From contig CDRNVI010000020.1 of NCBI GenBank assembly GCA_977017575.1, positions 248,001 to 312,000 of the forward strand: a stretch of DNA of 64,000 nt, written 5' to 3'. The position numbers and the translations under genes are program-made. The notes under the pieces are model-generated. The model did no database searches and was not told where the DNA came from. It saw nothing but the letters and a program-made list of their open reading frames with translations. The first letter of the stretch is position 1. Each line of letters starts with the position of its first letter. Shown piece by piece: positions 1 through 9,219 of this stretch. This DNA comes from Paramoeba atlantica (Eukaryota > Discosea).

Positions 1-3
1 CCT

Positions 4-50
4 CCCCTAGTTATCTGTCACACATTGAACCCCCTAGTTATCTGTCACAC
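4..50. repeat. 20-bp direct repeat pair at window start
   Basis: Two exact copies of a 20-bp sequence beginning cccctagttatc lie at 4-23 and 31-50, just outside the left end of the pogo-like transposon. They may be the edge of another C-rich element cut by the window border. Confidence 0.6.
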
Positions 51-70
51 CGTACCCCCCCGTTAACTTA

Positions 71-96
71 CTGTGACCCCCCCCTTTGATATGCAC
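71..96. repeat. left terminal inverted repeat of the pogo-like element
   Basis: 26 bp starting CTGTGAC followed by eight C. It matches the right end in inverse orientation except for one C in the run and one G/A change. It is preceded by TA. Confidence 0.85.
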
Positions 97-111
97 ACGT
101 TTTTGGAGTTT

Positions 112-218
112 GTGCATAATAAAGGGGGGGGGTGCATAATAAAGGGGGGGTGCATAATAAAGGGGGGTGCATAATAAAGGGGGGGGCATAATAAGGGGGG
201 GTACATAATAAAGGGGGG
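112..218. repeat. subterminal tandem repeats gtgcataataaag(g)n
   Basis: Six head-to-tail copies of a 16-20 bp unit (gtgcataataaag plus a G run of 6-9) sit just inside the left end. Related copies (gcatattaaag plus G run) occur near 3057, 3112 and within the right TIR at 3137. Such subterminal arrays in DNA transposons are often transposase-binding sites; that role is inferred here. The G runs vary in length, as expected for slippage. Confidence 0.75.
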
Positions 219-760
219 AAGAAAAGGGTGAAACAAGGGGGATGGTGGAAAGTGCGTACATGGTACCAATGACATCGGTGGCGAAGCAAGGGTCGATGAC
301 GGAGGGGAAGAGAGTGAAGGAACTGTTCTCGAGCAAAGATATTTTTCATGAAGCTTGTGTAACACTAATAAACAAGAAAGTGCTTAAAGTAAAAAATATA
401 ATAAAATGTGTATACCTAAATACTAGTTACTAATGTAACTGATTCATAGGATACTATAATATTATTTCGAGTTTGTTGAACGCCCATAGTAGAATATGCC
501 TGGAGAATCACTACGAGGACTTACACGACACCGAGTAAAAACCACAGAAAAGCCCAGTTCCGTGGTAAAAAATAATATTACAATATGAACCGTTGCTGTG
601 GACGGAAATAAAGCTCGGAAGGTGAGGTTCGCTAAGCCCCAACATTTTCTTGACAATGTCCTTGACCCCATAAAGTTTTCAACTGTTAACGGACTCATCT
701 TCAAAGTTCAAATCATTCACTAAATTCACAATTATAGAACAATCAGAATCAGAATCATCT

Positions 761-1219
761 TCACACGTTCTCCACGGACACTTCTCCAAGGGTTTCTTCG
801 GAATTTGTTGTTCGTTCAGGGGGTAGAGGAATTCCTGGACCACGAGGCCACCAGGACCTGGAAAGATTTTTTCTGACAAGCACATTGTCAACCCTAGAAA
901 AAGTTGCAGGGTAGAATAACAAAGAGCATAAGTTGTTAACAACATGCAATCCGCATTCATTTAGCATAGGCTCCTGCTGCAAGACCTTTTCATATTTAAC
1001 ACGATTGTTCCCACTTTCTTGCCCAAGAAGAGGAGTTGCCCGTTCCAAGAATAATTTTAAAAAGTCGCTTCGGGCGAATGGAGAATACGCCTCATAGCTG
1101 TCATACACTGTGAGCAGGGACCTTCGGAGTTCTACCAAAATAAGGTGATTGTTAAAGAAGAGAACGGCAACAATGCGTGAATCTGTGGTGATTAGATCAG
1201 AAGGTGGGCGATTGAATCC
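761..1219 (-). pseudogene. C48 (Ulp1/SENP-like) cysteine protease domain of the pogo-like element
   Basis: This region lies in the same frame as the DDE domain, straight after its TGA stop, with no ATG of its own before the domain. The C48 signature is visible: a His in FFNNHLILVEL, an Asp in TVYDSYEAY 15 residues later, a Gln pair in VLQQEPMLNECG and the nucleophile Cys 49 residues after the Asp. In yeast Ulp1 the Asp-to-Cys distance is also 49 (established knowledge). The usual Trp after the His is Leu here. Ulp1-like proteases remove SUMO or cut polyproteins, and they occur in several eukaryotic transposon groups. The domain may have been fused to the transposase with the TGA as a later break, or may be made by readthrough. 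A second frame (960-679) continues with an acidic tail. Confidence 0.65.
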
Positions 1220-2868
1220 TCACATCAATCTTGTCTTTCCAGTATTCAAAAAAACTATTTCGTTCTCTGCACGGGATAACAGCCGATAAGCCCTTATTAC
1301 GTTTTGACACAGCGTGTCAACAGCGTGAGTTGTAAGGAAGCGCTTAGGACCGCGAAAGCGCTTCCATTCATTATCATGACTCCCAGTGCTCAGTAAACTA
1401 TCTACACCAATTATGGGAGGAGCATCGATCTGTGAGGTTTCGCTCGTGGTCAAACAGTTTTCGTCTTGGTTTTTGGTTTCCGTGTCAGATGTTTTGGACC
1501 CAGGTTTGGCTTTTTCTACCCAAGGGTACTCCGTTGCAGGTCGCTGGATATATATACGGACGACAGATAATATGGAATTCTTATTTTTCAACCACACGCG
1601 TGAGTGCGCATCTTTTATCCACTGTAGTACCAGAGCGCGAGATACTTTCTGAGAAGTGTTGTCGAGTCGCCACGCACTCAGAATCTCATTGTATTCACGC
1701 TTGAATAATCGGTTAAAAACTCGGTCATGCACTTGTATCGCCTTTGTGCAACCTCCTGGTATCGTATGTGGATCGCAATTTGGAGGAATATTATCTGTTC
1801 GGTGCCCGCTATAATCATCCGTAATAATGACGGTAGATGGGTTTTCGAGCGTATAGGGGAGATACTTATGAAGCATTCGCGGATAAATATCTCCCTTTAC
1901 CCAACCAGATTGACTAACATCCGCGTATATTCCAGTAAGAGCGGAAGCCTGGCGCGTCATTTCAGCATAAATGCCAGAACTCTCACGATTCTTGGCGCTG
2001 TGGTTGAATATAACAGTTGGGTAAAGAGGGTAAACCTTATCTAGAGCAAAGTCATATATTCCAGCCAGGAAGACGGTAACAGTTTCCTTGGGATTTGTGT
2101 CGAACACCTTCGGTTGCGGGCATCCGATCTGCGCTAGCGTATATCCTTGTACCTCACCGTTTACGAACATCGCCGTTTCGTCCCCGAGAAAAATATTCGG
2201 AAAAAATATTTCCGAACAGCATTCTGAAAGTAAAAGTTTTGCGCCCACTGTGATATCCTATGTTCCACGTCTGCCGGAGCCAGGCACTGTATCCTTCCCC
2301 ACCTTCTCCAAACCCACCCATAATGCTTCCGAAAGCGTGCATATGTGTCTTCCAATGCTGAAACCGAAGTCAACTTCGTGTTTTGGCGTATTAGATCGAT
2401 TACAATGGATTTGGTCAAGGGACACCACAAGGAAGATGCCTTTTCACAAGCACGATGAATTTCATACATTGCCTCTGCCTTATTGTACGTGACAGACTCC
2501 GGGTCGTTGTAATCACCTCCTTTGGTGTTAAACCCTCTGTTACGATGCTGGTTCCCCATATCTCGATTTATTAACTTTTGATAATTCAATATTCCAGTCG
2601 CACGGATGTCGTACACTGTTCTCCGAGATATCCCGTACTTTTCTCGAATAGCCTTCACCGAATCCTGGGATCGACAAATCTCGCGTTTGTCGTAAATTGT
2701 GAGTTCAACTCGCTGCCTCTTTTTTTCGTTTACCGTTGGAGGTGCTTTCGTTTGTAGAACAGGTGCCCGTTCCCCTACCTGGGGGGAGGGTGGCGCTGAC
2801 CGAGCCCAACTCGACAGCGGACCTTTTATCATATACACGGTTGTCGGTACACCGTCCGTGTGCGGCAT
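1220..2868 (-). pseudogene. pogo/Tigger-like DDE_1 transposase, frameshifted
   Basis: Two overlapping minus-strand frames together hold a DDE_1-type transposase. The first (2868-2161, ATG at 2868) has a psq/CENP-B-like helix-turn-helix around residues 50-95 (IREKYGISRRTVYDI) and a second DNA-binding segment ending in FRKHYGWVWRRWGR. The second (2248-1220) holds the catalytic core: LGDETAMF gives the first Asp, ITDDYSGHRT the second, and IPGGCTKAIQVHDRVF is the conserved box of the family. VLQWIKDAHSRVW follows and probably carries the third acidic residue. The frame changes within 2161-2248, between the DNA-binding and catalytic parts, so the copy is broken once there. The frame ends with TGA at 1222-1220. 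The assignment to the pogo/DDE_1 branch rests on recognised motifs, not on a search. Confidence 0.8.
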
Positions 2869-3136
2869 GTGTTGACGAAGAGAAACAGATAGAGCAGATA
2901 GAGAAAGCTAAAAAGTCTACAGTATTGAGTAACTTATTGTTGGAAGTTGGAAGTTTATTGTTGGAAGTTGGTAGCCTAAGTGACTTTCCAAACAGAATAA
3001 AAAAAGAAAAAATCAAATCGGTCCCACCACACGAACTTTCTTCAACTTCAATTTTCTGCATATTAAAGGGGGGGTCCCACTACACATATTTTCTTCAGCC
3101 TCCATTTTGTGCATATTAAAGGGGGGTAAGAAGGGG

Positions 3137-3161
3137 GTGCATATTAAAGGGGGGGTCACAG
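3137..3161. repeat. right terminal inverted repeat of the pogo-like element
   Basis: 25 bp beginning gtgcatattaaag and ending gtcacag, the inverse of the left end, followed by TA at 3162-3163. Confidence 0.85.
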
Positions 3162-3352
3162 TATACAGGTGTATATCTCACCTTTTCTTGTTTTCGTATA
3201 TTTCACCTTTTCCCGAAAAGTAGTGACAGGTAACCAGGAGGATACAGTACTTTTCTTTTCGAACTGAATTGTTCATACAAGAATCATAAAATCTAAAAGA
3301 GTTTTTTAAAACCCTAAGATTCTGTAAATCCTTCGCGGATTCCTTTCTGTTC

Positions 3353-4462
3353 ATGGATACCTCTTCCCATCACCTCTCGGAGTCCTCTTCGCAAGCCCTT
3401 CCCCCGCTAAACGCCGACCTCTCCCCGGAGCTGCAGCTACAGAATTTGGTTCAATACATTTACAATCCTCACGACTCGTGGTTGCGCCCTACTTCGTCCG
3501 GGTGTGATCTCCCCTTCCCCGCTCACCAATGGGAAGGGGTCACATGTAACCCCGACGGTCAAATCCAGCGCATTTCTTGGGGCGAGATGGGTCTGGAGGG
3601 CGGCATCAACTGGGCCGCTCTGCCACGGAGTCTGCGTGAGATCAGCTTGCGCCAGAATGCTCTCGGTGGCTCCGTCGTACTTCCCGAACATTGCACCTCG
3701 CTTGAGATTGTGCGGCTCTCGAGGAACACATTTTCCGGACGATTATATCCCACTCTGGGGCTCCGTGTACTACGGAGGTTGTTTCTGAGTGAGAACCTTC
3801 TCAGCGGTCAGCTGCGGCTGGAGGAACTGGCCCCCTCTCTCCGTGGTCTTTCATTGCACCACAATGCTTTGGGGGGAAGCCTCGAGCTGAGCGCACTTCC
3901 CGCAGGGCTGCACGTGCTGTTTCTGGGGTCGAATCACCTCACAGGGGAGATATCATTGGTGGGCCTTCCGCCGGCTTTAGAAATTCTGGGGCTCGATCAC
4001 AATCGACTGATTGGGTCTCTAGACCTCACCGAGCTCCCTTCTCGGTTGAAGTCACTAGACGTTATGTATAACAGGCTTCATGGCGAAATCTGCCTGTCGT
4101 ATTTACCACCGGTGCTCACTGAGCTTCACCTTTCCAATAATGAGTTGGTTGGAGGGATCTATCTGAGCATGCTTCCTCCCTTTTCTGTTTCAGTTTCTCT
4201 GGCGCATAACAGACTAAGTGGAACACTCGAGTTATCACACCTCCCGAAGATGCTTCACACTCTTCAACTTAATGACAACCAATTTTTTGGTCGCCTGTTC
4301 ATCCAAAATTTGCCGCCCGAGCTTAAAATTCTTGAAATACAAAATAACGAGTTTACGGGCCCTATTGATAAATCCGCAATTCCAACTGGTACACAGTTTA
4401 CAGGTAATCCTCAACGACCTGGGCCGCTTCAGCTTGGAAAAGAAAAATGCATCTTATCGTAG
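3353..4462 (+). CDS. leucine-rich repeat protein with C-terminal CaaX box
   Basis: A 369-residue intronless LRR protein. The first part (about residues 25-85) is a cap with HQWEGVTC resembling the LRRNT of plant LRR proteins (W, G and Cys conserved). About eleven repeats of 21-24 residues follow, with the pattern LPxxLxxLxLxxNxLxGxI. There is no signal peptide or membrane helix. The last four residues are CILS, a good CaaX box; with Ser at the end farnesylation is expected, which would tether the protein to membranes. Its closest relative in the window is the gene at 6428, which shares the cap and the register of the repeats and ends in CCIS, so the two are tandem paralogues. The start is the first ATG and is preceded by T-rich sequence. 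Function is unknown; LRR domains of this kind bind proteins or other ligands. Confidence 0.88.
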   Translation: MDTSSHHLSESSSQALPPLNADLSPELQLQNLVQYIYNPHDSWLRPTSSGCDLPFPAHQWEGVTCNPDGQIQRISWGEMGLEGGINWAALPRSLREISLRQNALGGSVVLPEHCTSLEIVRLSRNTFSGRLYPTLGLRVLRRLFLSENLLSGQLRLEELAPSLRGLSLHHNALGGSLELSALPAGLHVLFLGSNHLTGEISLVGLPPALEILGLDHNRLIGSLDLTELPSRLKSLDVMYNRLHGEICLSYLPPVLTELHLSNNELVGGIYLSMLPPFSVSVSLAHNRLSGTLELSHLPKMLHTLQLNDNQFFGRLFIQNLPPELKILEIQNNEFTGPIDKSAIPTGTQFTGNPQRPGPLQLGKEKCILS

Positions 4463-4910
4463 AGTAAGCGCATGGGGTGCAAGCAGCCAACGAGAAATAT
4501 ACGAAATCTGGAACTGGACTTACTGAACACTGAATGAAGCGTTTTCGAAACGTAGTCACTACACGCACAGCATGGGAATTATTATATTTCACTAGCCGTG
4601 CATATTTTACTAAAAGTCTATGTTTTTAATCACTCATCGGTTTACATCCGGAATCGGCTGTTCAATTTTGTCAATTTAGGCTAAAAAGGATGTTCTGCAA
4701 TTTACAGAAGATGTTTGCTTACACTGCAGTAAAGGCAGCAACGGAAGGGACGCGTCATCGGTGGTGTGGCCACATGTGTACTTGTGAAGAATATGTTGTA
4801 GAACGAAGATAAAATCTTGTACAAAATCTTCTCATGCTCTCATAAGTAAAAAACCGCCATGATCTATACGCACCTTTACTACTTCCTCTATTTCTTTGGA
4901 ATGTATGAAT

Positions 4911-4976
4911 ACAATCACAAAAATCATGAATGTCCTTAAATATTGAACACAATCACAAAAATCATGAATGTCCTTA
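4911..4976. repeat. 28-bp direct duplication
   Basis: Two exact copies of a 28-bp sequence starting acaatcacaaaaatcatg lie at 4911-4938 and 4949-4976, at the 3' edge of the Merlin-type relic. This is a small recent tandem duplication. Confidence 0.7.
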
Positions 4977-5812
4977 ATGGCACATCGTTGTCGCTCACCT
5001 TCAACTTTACGTTGCACTTCTCACCAAAATTACAGTGCTGTTTTCTCACCCAGTCTTTGATGATGCGATTCGACTCTTCAGCGGTGTTAGTGTGGTAGCC
5101 TTGGAAGTTCACAAACGTTGTGATTGACAGCGTGGTGGCGTCAAAAGTCCCCCAGAATGGTAAACGCCCCCCAACAGTCAGTGAAAACAACAGCCCTCGC
5201 GCTCGTCAAGTGCGACAGGATGAAGATATGTAATATTTCAGCGTCTCTGCGTTTGAATAACTTCCAATGGGTTCTTCCCATTCCTTGTCCGCGGATCTCC
5301 ATGACGGTGGTAAACCACCATCCTCTTCCGCTGGCGCCTACTTTTACTTTCGCTTTCCAATGAACCTTTCGTCCACTTGGATCCGGGTGATGGGTGGGGG
5401 GCCGAGCTCTGGCGCTGGGCCCTCAATTCCGCGCACACGGGACAGAAACGGTGGAAATGATGTCCAGGGGAGAACGGCTGCGTGCAAAAGAGGCACGGCC
5501 TGCTATCGCGGGAGAGGGAACGGGAGGACTCACGCGAGGAGGTGTTCTGCTTGCGTCCGCCGTGGGCTGGCCCAAGAGATGAGGGTGCGTCCCAGATGGG
5601 TCGGTACGCCTGGCCGGTTGTGTGTGCACACGTCGGGCACAGCCGGTGGGAGGGGAGGGTGGTTCGAACTTCGAGCCACAGTACGCACAGAACAATAGAC
5701 CCTTGGGGAGTTCTGCCATGGGGGGGGGGGGAGTAAAGAAGGAAAGGAGAAATAAGTCAACAAGAAATTTACAAACACTTACATGCGTCCGTACCATCAC
5801 AGGCACCTCCAT
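4936..5812 (-). pseudogene. Merlin/IS1595-like (ISXO2-type) transposase relic
   Basis: Minus-strand frames show the order typical of IS1595/Merlin DDE transposases. There is an N-terminal CxxC zinc-ribbon start (LFCAYCGSKF, near 5700), then IQVDERFIGKRK (first Asp, near 5370), VFTDCWGAFTIL (second Asp, near 5180) and GYHTNTAEESNRIIKDW (the HTN..E box with the final acidic residue, near 5090). The pieces lie in at least three frames, and a run of G at 5720-5732 disrupts the N-terminal part, so the gene is dead. No clear terminal repeats were found. It is the same superfamily as the shorter relic in the tandem units (16.2-16.8 kb) but is not a close copy. Confidence 0.65.
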
Positions 5813-6263
5813 ACTGCAAGGAAAATTTCCATGATACTAGAGGTTTTCTCCGTCCTCCAGTAAAGACTTCACTTCACAGTACCAGAACTGTGCCTCTAGG
5901 ACTGCAGCGTGTAATGTGGGAGTATACAAGAAAATCATATAGAAGTGCACATTTTTTTGAACATGAAAAGTTTGCAGCTAGCTTTGAAAAAAACGCCAAG
6001 TAGAAATCGTCATTGGTTTCAATGGGATTGGGTCGGTTCGCCTCGGTTCGCTTCGGTTCGTCCAGGTGACGTTTTTTTAAGTTTCATTCCTCTAAGTTAG
6101 CCACTTACACACTTTTTTTGTAAGTTTTTTCTTACAAAAAAGGGGGGACTTTTTCTTATCACGAACTACTCTAAATGATGATTAATAGTTTCGGTCCGTT
6201 GGACTCCAGGCATTCTGCCTGTCTATGAAAATAAACATTCTACAAGCACGACTAGTAGCTGAA
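5813..6263. other. intergenic, no gene seen; small repeats and a hairpin
   Basis: No convincing coding region. It contains three or four copies of a 9-bp motif cggttcgcc/t near 6030-6060 and an 11-12 bp palindrome (cttttttgtaag / cttacaaaaaag, 6112-6142) with a T-only loop next to a G run. Confidence 0.6.
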
Positions 6264-6264
6264 T

Positions 6265-6331
6265 CCTTACGAATTCCCTCCCTTTCTGTATACGTTACGT
6301 GAACCCTTACGAATTCCCTCCCTTTCTGTAT
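6265..6331. repeat. 27-bp direct repeat upstream of an LRR gene
   Basis: Two copies of a 27-bp sequence beginning ccttacgaattccctcc lie at 6265-6291 and 6305-6331 (period 40), about 100 bp before the ATG at 6428. This is a recent tandem duplication in the 5' region. Confidence 0.7.
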
Positions 6332-6427
6332 GTACATTTTGTACATGTACAAAAGCTATCGCAAGAACCATCACTTTTCTGTCTTGAAAAGAGCACTGGG
6401 GTGTTTTTTTTTCTTTTTTCTCTCTCC

Positions 6428-7612
6428 ATGCTATTCCTTCACAGCGCACCCTCTGCATTCGTGCACTCTCTTGATCCCTCTTCCAACTTCGACAAAGACC
6501 AAAAAGCAACCTCTCCACTCACCCGTCGCTCCCTTTCCTTCACCGCGTCACCCTCCGTAGAGACTCAACTCCAGGCCTTTGTCAAGTACCTCTACAACCC
6601 CGGGGAGTGGTTCCAATCCACGCTCTCCGCCCACCCCAGCGACCCCGTCTGCTTCCTCCCCGTCCACCAGTGGCGTGGGGTCAAATGCGACCCCGATGGC
6701 GCCGTAATCTCCATTGACTGGGCCGTGACGGGACTCGAGGGCAGTATCCACTGGCCCGCGCTCCCCTCCACCACGGTCCATGTTAACCTCCGAGACAACG
6801 CCCTCAGCGGTCGTATCGACATCCCGGAGCGGTGTACCGCCCTCGAGACCCTACGTCTCGCGCGCAACACCTTCTCCGGGGGGCTCTATGCCACCCATCG
6901 ACTCCCACGGCTCCAGGTGCTCTCGGTGGGGGAGAACCAACTCGGCGGGGTGGTCAGCCCCGAGTACCTCTCCCGCTCCCTCCAACGCCTCTCGCTGCAC
7001 CATAATCGGTTCACCGGGGCTGTGGAGTTCGCACAGCTCCCGCCGGGGCTGCGTGTGCTGGAGCTCGGGGCGAACCGGTTTACCGGGGGGATTCGCACAG
7101 AGACCCTCCCGCGCGAACTCGTGGTGCTGGGGGTGTATGAAAATGGCTTTACCGGGGAGCTGGATCTTACGACGCTTCCGACGGGGTTGCAATTTGTGGG
7201 AGCTGGGCATAATCGGTTTAGTGGTGATATTTGCTTGAACTTTTTGCCGTTTTCCTTGCTTGAGTTGAACCTATCGCAGAATAGGCTAGCGGGTGGTATT
7301 TATTTGAACATGTTGCCGTCATGTCTTGAGTTTCTTGCACTGGATAACAATGCTTTAAGTGCCACGCTGGATCTGTTGCACTTACCTCCCGCTATAAAAA
7401 CTTTGCACCTGAATGGGAATTTGTTTATTGGAAGTCTTTGCCTCACAAAGTTGCCGCCCTTGTTGCGCGTGTTATCGATTCAAAATAACTTTCTTACCGG
7501 AGAGGTTGATGAAACGATCTTTTCTGCATACAAAGGGCTGCAACTCACTTTTAATCCGCAAAATGAGAAAAACATTACATTTACTGGGAAATCTTCATGC
7601 TGCATATCATAG
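6428..7612 (+). CDS. leucine-rich repeat protein with CCIS (CaaX) end
   Basis: A 394-residue LRR protein, paralogue of the gene at 3353. After an N-terminal stretch of about 65 residues comes a cap with VHQWRGVKC, then about eleven plant-type repeats (LPxxLxxLxLxxNxFxGxI). The final residues SSCCIS give a CaaX box. The reading frame is open upstream to 6299, but the first ATG is at 6428, right behind a long pyrimidine tract. An AG lies just downstream of that ATG (CTTCACAG, 6437-6444), so the real start could differ. Base composition changes sharply inside the gene: 6560-7150 is very GC-rich at third positions and 7150-7612 is AT-rich, although the repeat pattern continues unbroken. Confidence 0.85.
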   Translation: MLFLHSAPSAFVHSLDPSSNFDKDQKATSPLTRRSLSFTASPSVETQLQAFVKYLYNPGEWFQSTLSAHPSDPVCFLPVHQWRGVKCDPDGAVISIDWAVTGLEGSIHWPALPSTTVHVNLRDNALSGRIDIPERCTALETLRLARNTFSGGLYATHRLPRLQVLSVGENQLGGVVSPEYLSRSLQRLSLHHNRFTGAVEFAQLPPGLRVLELGANRFTGGIRTETLPRELVVLGVYENGFTGELDLTTLPTGLQFVGAGHNRFSGDICLNFLPFSLLELNLSQNRLAGGIYLNMLPSCLEFLALDNNALSATLDLLHLPPAIKTLHLNGNLFIGSLCLTKLPPLLRVLSIQNNFLTGEVDETIFSAYKGLQLTFNPQNEKNITFTGKSSCCIS

Positions 7613-8231
7613 TCCTGTAAGAAGTACCCGAGCCTTTCTGTGAACTGTCGTTAGGCAAATGGTCCTTCGTAGGTTTTTACCTTTTCTTGTTAGGGTAAGC
7701 ATTTTCGATGGTTTTTTTCTGATTGGATCTTACTCTACCTGGGGAAACAATGCTACTCATTTACATCAGGATACAAGCAATACAGCATGAAGTGGAGCTA
7801 TGCAGTATGAAGGGAATTGTCTGGATCGTGAAGTCCAATGTCACTGAATCAAAAGTCATTTGAGATGTTGAGCAGTACATTGTGTTAATACTGTTGGGCG
7901 GGAACTGTAATCTATATTTTACGCATATGACAAGCAATCAGCTCATCCGAGTAAAGTGTTCAGTTTTTCCTTCCATATTCTGTCCATCTTACATCCATCT
8001 TACATTGTAAGAGACTATGTGATGTACATACAAGTACACTGCAGGAGGTAACGTAAGTATCCCAATATTACGGAGCGTACACGCCTAAACGATTTCAAAT
8101 CTATTATTAGTTATCAAGCAGAAACAGGTGACTTGTTCGCGGCGTACACCGCGAACTAAGTAAGAAACCTTAAACTTTCTTAAAACAGAGAAAGGTGTAG
8201 TAAAAGAAGATTGCTAAATATTTTTGTTTTC
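7613..8231. other. intergenic, no gene seen
   Basis: AT-rich spacer between the LRR gene and SPC25. No ORF of note, no repeat family recognised. An aaaacag near 8187 could be a splice acceptor for the next gene. Confidence 0.5.
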
Positions 8232-8387
8232 ATGCTCTTTGGAATTGAATCGTGCACCTTTGCATACGTAGCCTATTCTACAATTTTAACTTCGTTAAGG
8301 GAAGAAATCTCTTCCCTTCCCTTCGTATACTCATTTCCGTACTTGTTTCATATAATTTTCTTCGATTGCTTGTATAACACTTGTGAT

Positions 8388-8960
8388 ATGATTGACCTTG
8401 CTGCGCCAGTACCGGTTAACGATCCCGAGCAAATGCATCGGCGACTCGATGAATGTATTCACGAGATTCTTGTAACACAATATGGTTTTGTGGAGAACCG
8501 TACTGCTTGGACGTTACGTCAGCTACTTAGTGCTTCCGCAATTTTTACCGCAATAGCTCTTCACGTTTACTCTGTTTACTATCCGTTATTCAAAGTAACA
8601 ACTCTTATGGCATTTTGCATTGCTTGCTATTATGCTCAGAGCGTCGTTCTTTGGTTCGTAGGGTCCGTTGTAGAGAGGAAATCTCTTCTCGTAACCTCTC
8701 CTACAGCAAAACACCCGTATGTGTTACAAGTAACCACTGACTTAACTGAAAATAGAGAGTCTGTACGGGTTCGATTTGTCACTTTTGAATCCTCCACTTT
8801 GGGAAAGTGGACGGGGATCTACGGCGCCTCAGTTTCGTCTCAAGCGGCACTGGACGTCGAGCGGAAGCTTTGTGGCTTTTATTCATCAAAAGGGGTTCTC
8901 TACCCTCCAGAAGCTATGTCGTTTCTGCAGCACCATTTACGTCTCATAGGAGTCTCATAG
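8388..8960 (+). CDS. SPC2: signal peptidase complex subunit 2 (SPC25/SPCS2-like)
   Basis: A 190-residue protein with the SPC25 layout: a short cytosolic N-terminus, two closely spaced membrane helices (about residues 40-60 and 65-85, LLSASAIFTAIALHVY and TTLMAFCIACYYAQSVVLWF) and a C-terminal cytosolic domain. The segment LDECIHEILVTQYGFVEN resembles the family's conserved region before the first helix, and the VERKSLLV segment follows the second helix as in SPC25. The subunit belongs to the ER signal peptidase complex, which removes signal peptides. I start it at the ATG at 8388 because that gives a normal family length; the frame stays open upstream with another ATG at 8232, which would add a hydrophobic extension of 52 residues. 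Identified by pattern only. Confidence 0.7.
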   Translation: MIDLAAPVPVNDPEQMHRRLDECIHEILVTQYGFVENRTAWTLRQLLSASAIFTAIALHVYSVYYPLFKVTTLMAFCIACYYAQSVVLWFVGSVVERKSLLVTSPTAKHPYVLQVTTDLTENRESVRVRFVTFESSTLGKWTGIYGASVSSQAALDVERKLCGFYSSKGVLYPPEAMSFLQHHLRLIGVS

Positions 8961-9219
8961 GAGAGCTTTCCTCCAAACTCGTCAAATCATTGGACAACGT
9001 TTTACGAAACACATAATTTTATTTGATATGCAGCACGTTCCATACTTTCATTTTGGCATTAGGAGGTACTTTAGATAAGACAGAAAGACACTCTTTTTGG
9101 TAAATCTACATCTATGTAATCCATCATAACTATCAAACCGCTTTTTTCTTCGGTCACTTTCCATTAAGACCGCATTTGTTATATATTATAATACCACATT
9201 TGTTTGTATTTCTTCTCAC

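Larger units (their letters stand above)
71..3161 (-). mobile_element. pogo-like (Tc1/mariner superfamily) DNA transposon, TA-flanked
   Basis: Inverted ends start with CTGTGAC, then a run of 7-8 C, then CTTT(G/A)ATATGCAC. The left end begins at 71 and the right end stops at 3161. Both are flanked by TA (69-70 and 3162-3163), the target duplication expected of Tc1/mariner/pogo elements. The minus strand codes for a CENP-B/Tigger-like helix-turn-helix region, a DDE_1 catalytic region and, after one stop, a C48-like protease domain. A frameshift and a stop show that this copy is not active as it stands. At about 3.1 kb it is long for a pogo element, because of the extra protease module. Confidence 0.85.

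Noticed and set aside
34-365. Three overlapping minus-strand open frames rich in Pro, Leu and Tyr
   Set aside because: They are read-through of the gtgcataataaagggg subterminal repeats of the pogo-like element, in all three frames; repeat-made and not genes.
5267-5834. Plus-strand open frames in the GC-rich stretch
   Set aside because: They are opposite-strand shadows of the Merlin-type transposase relic.
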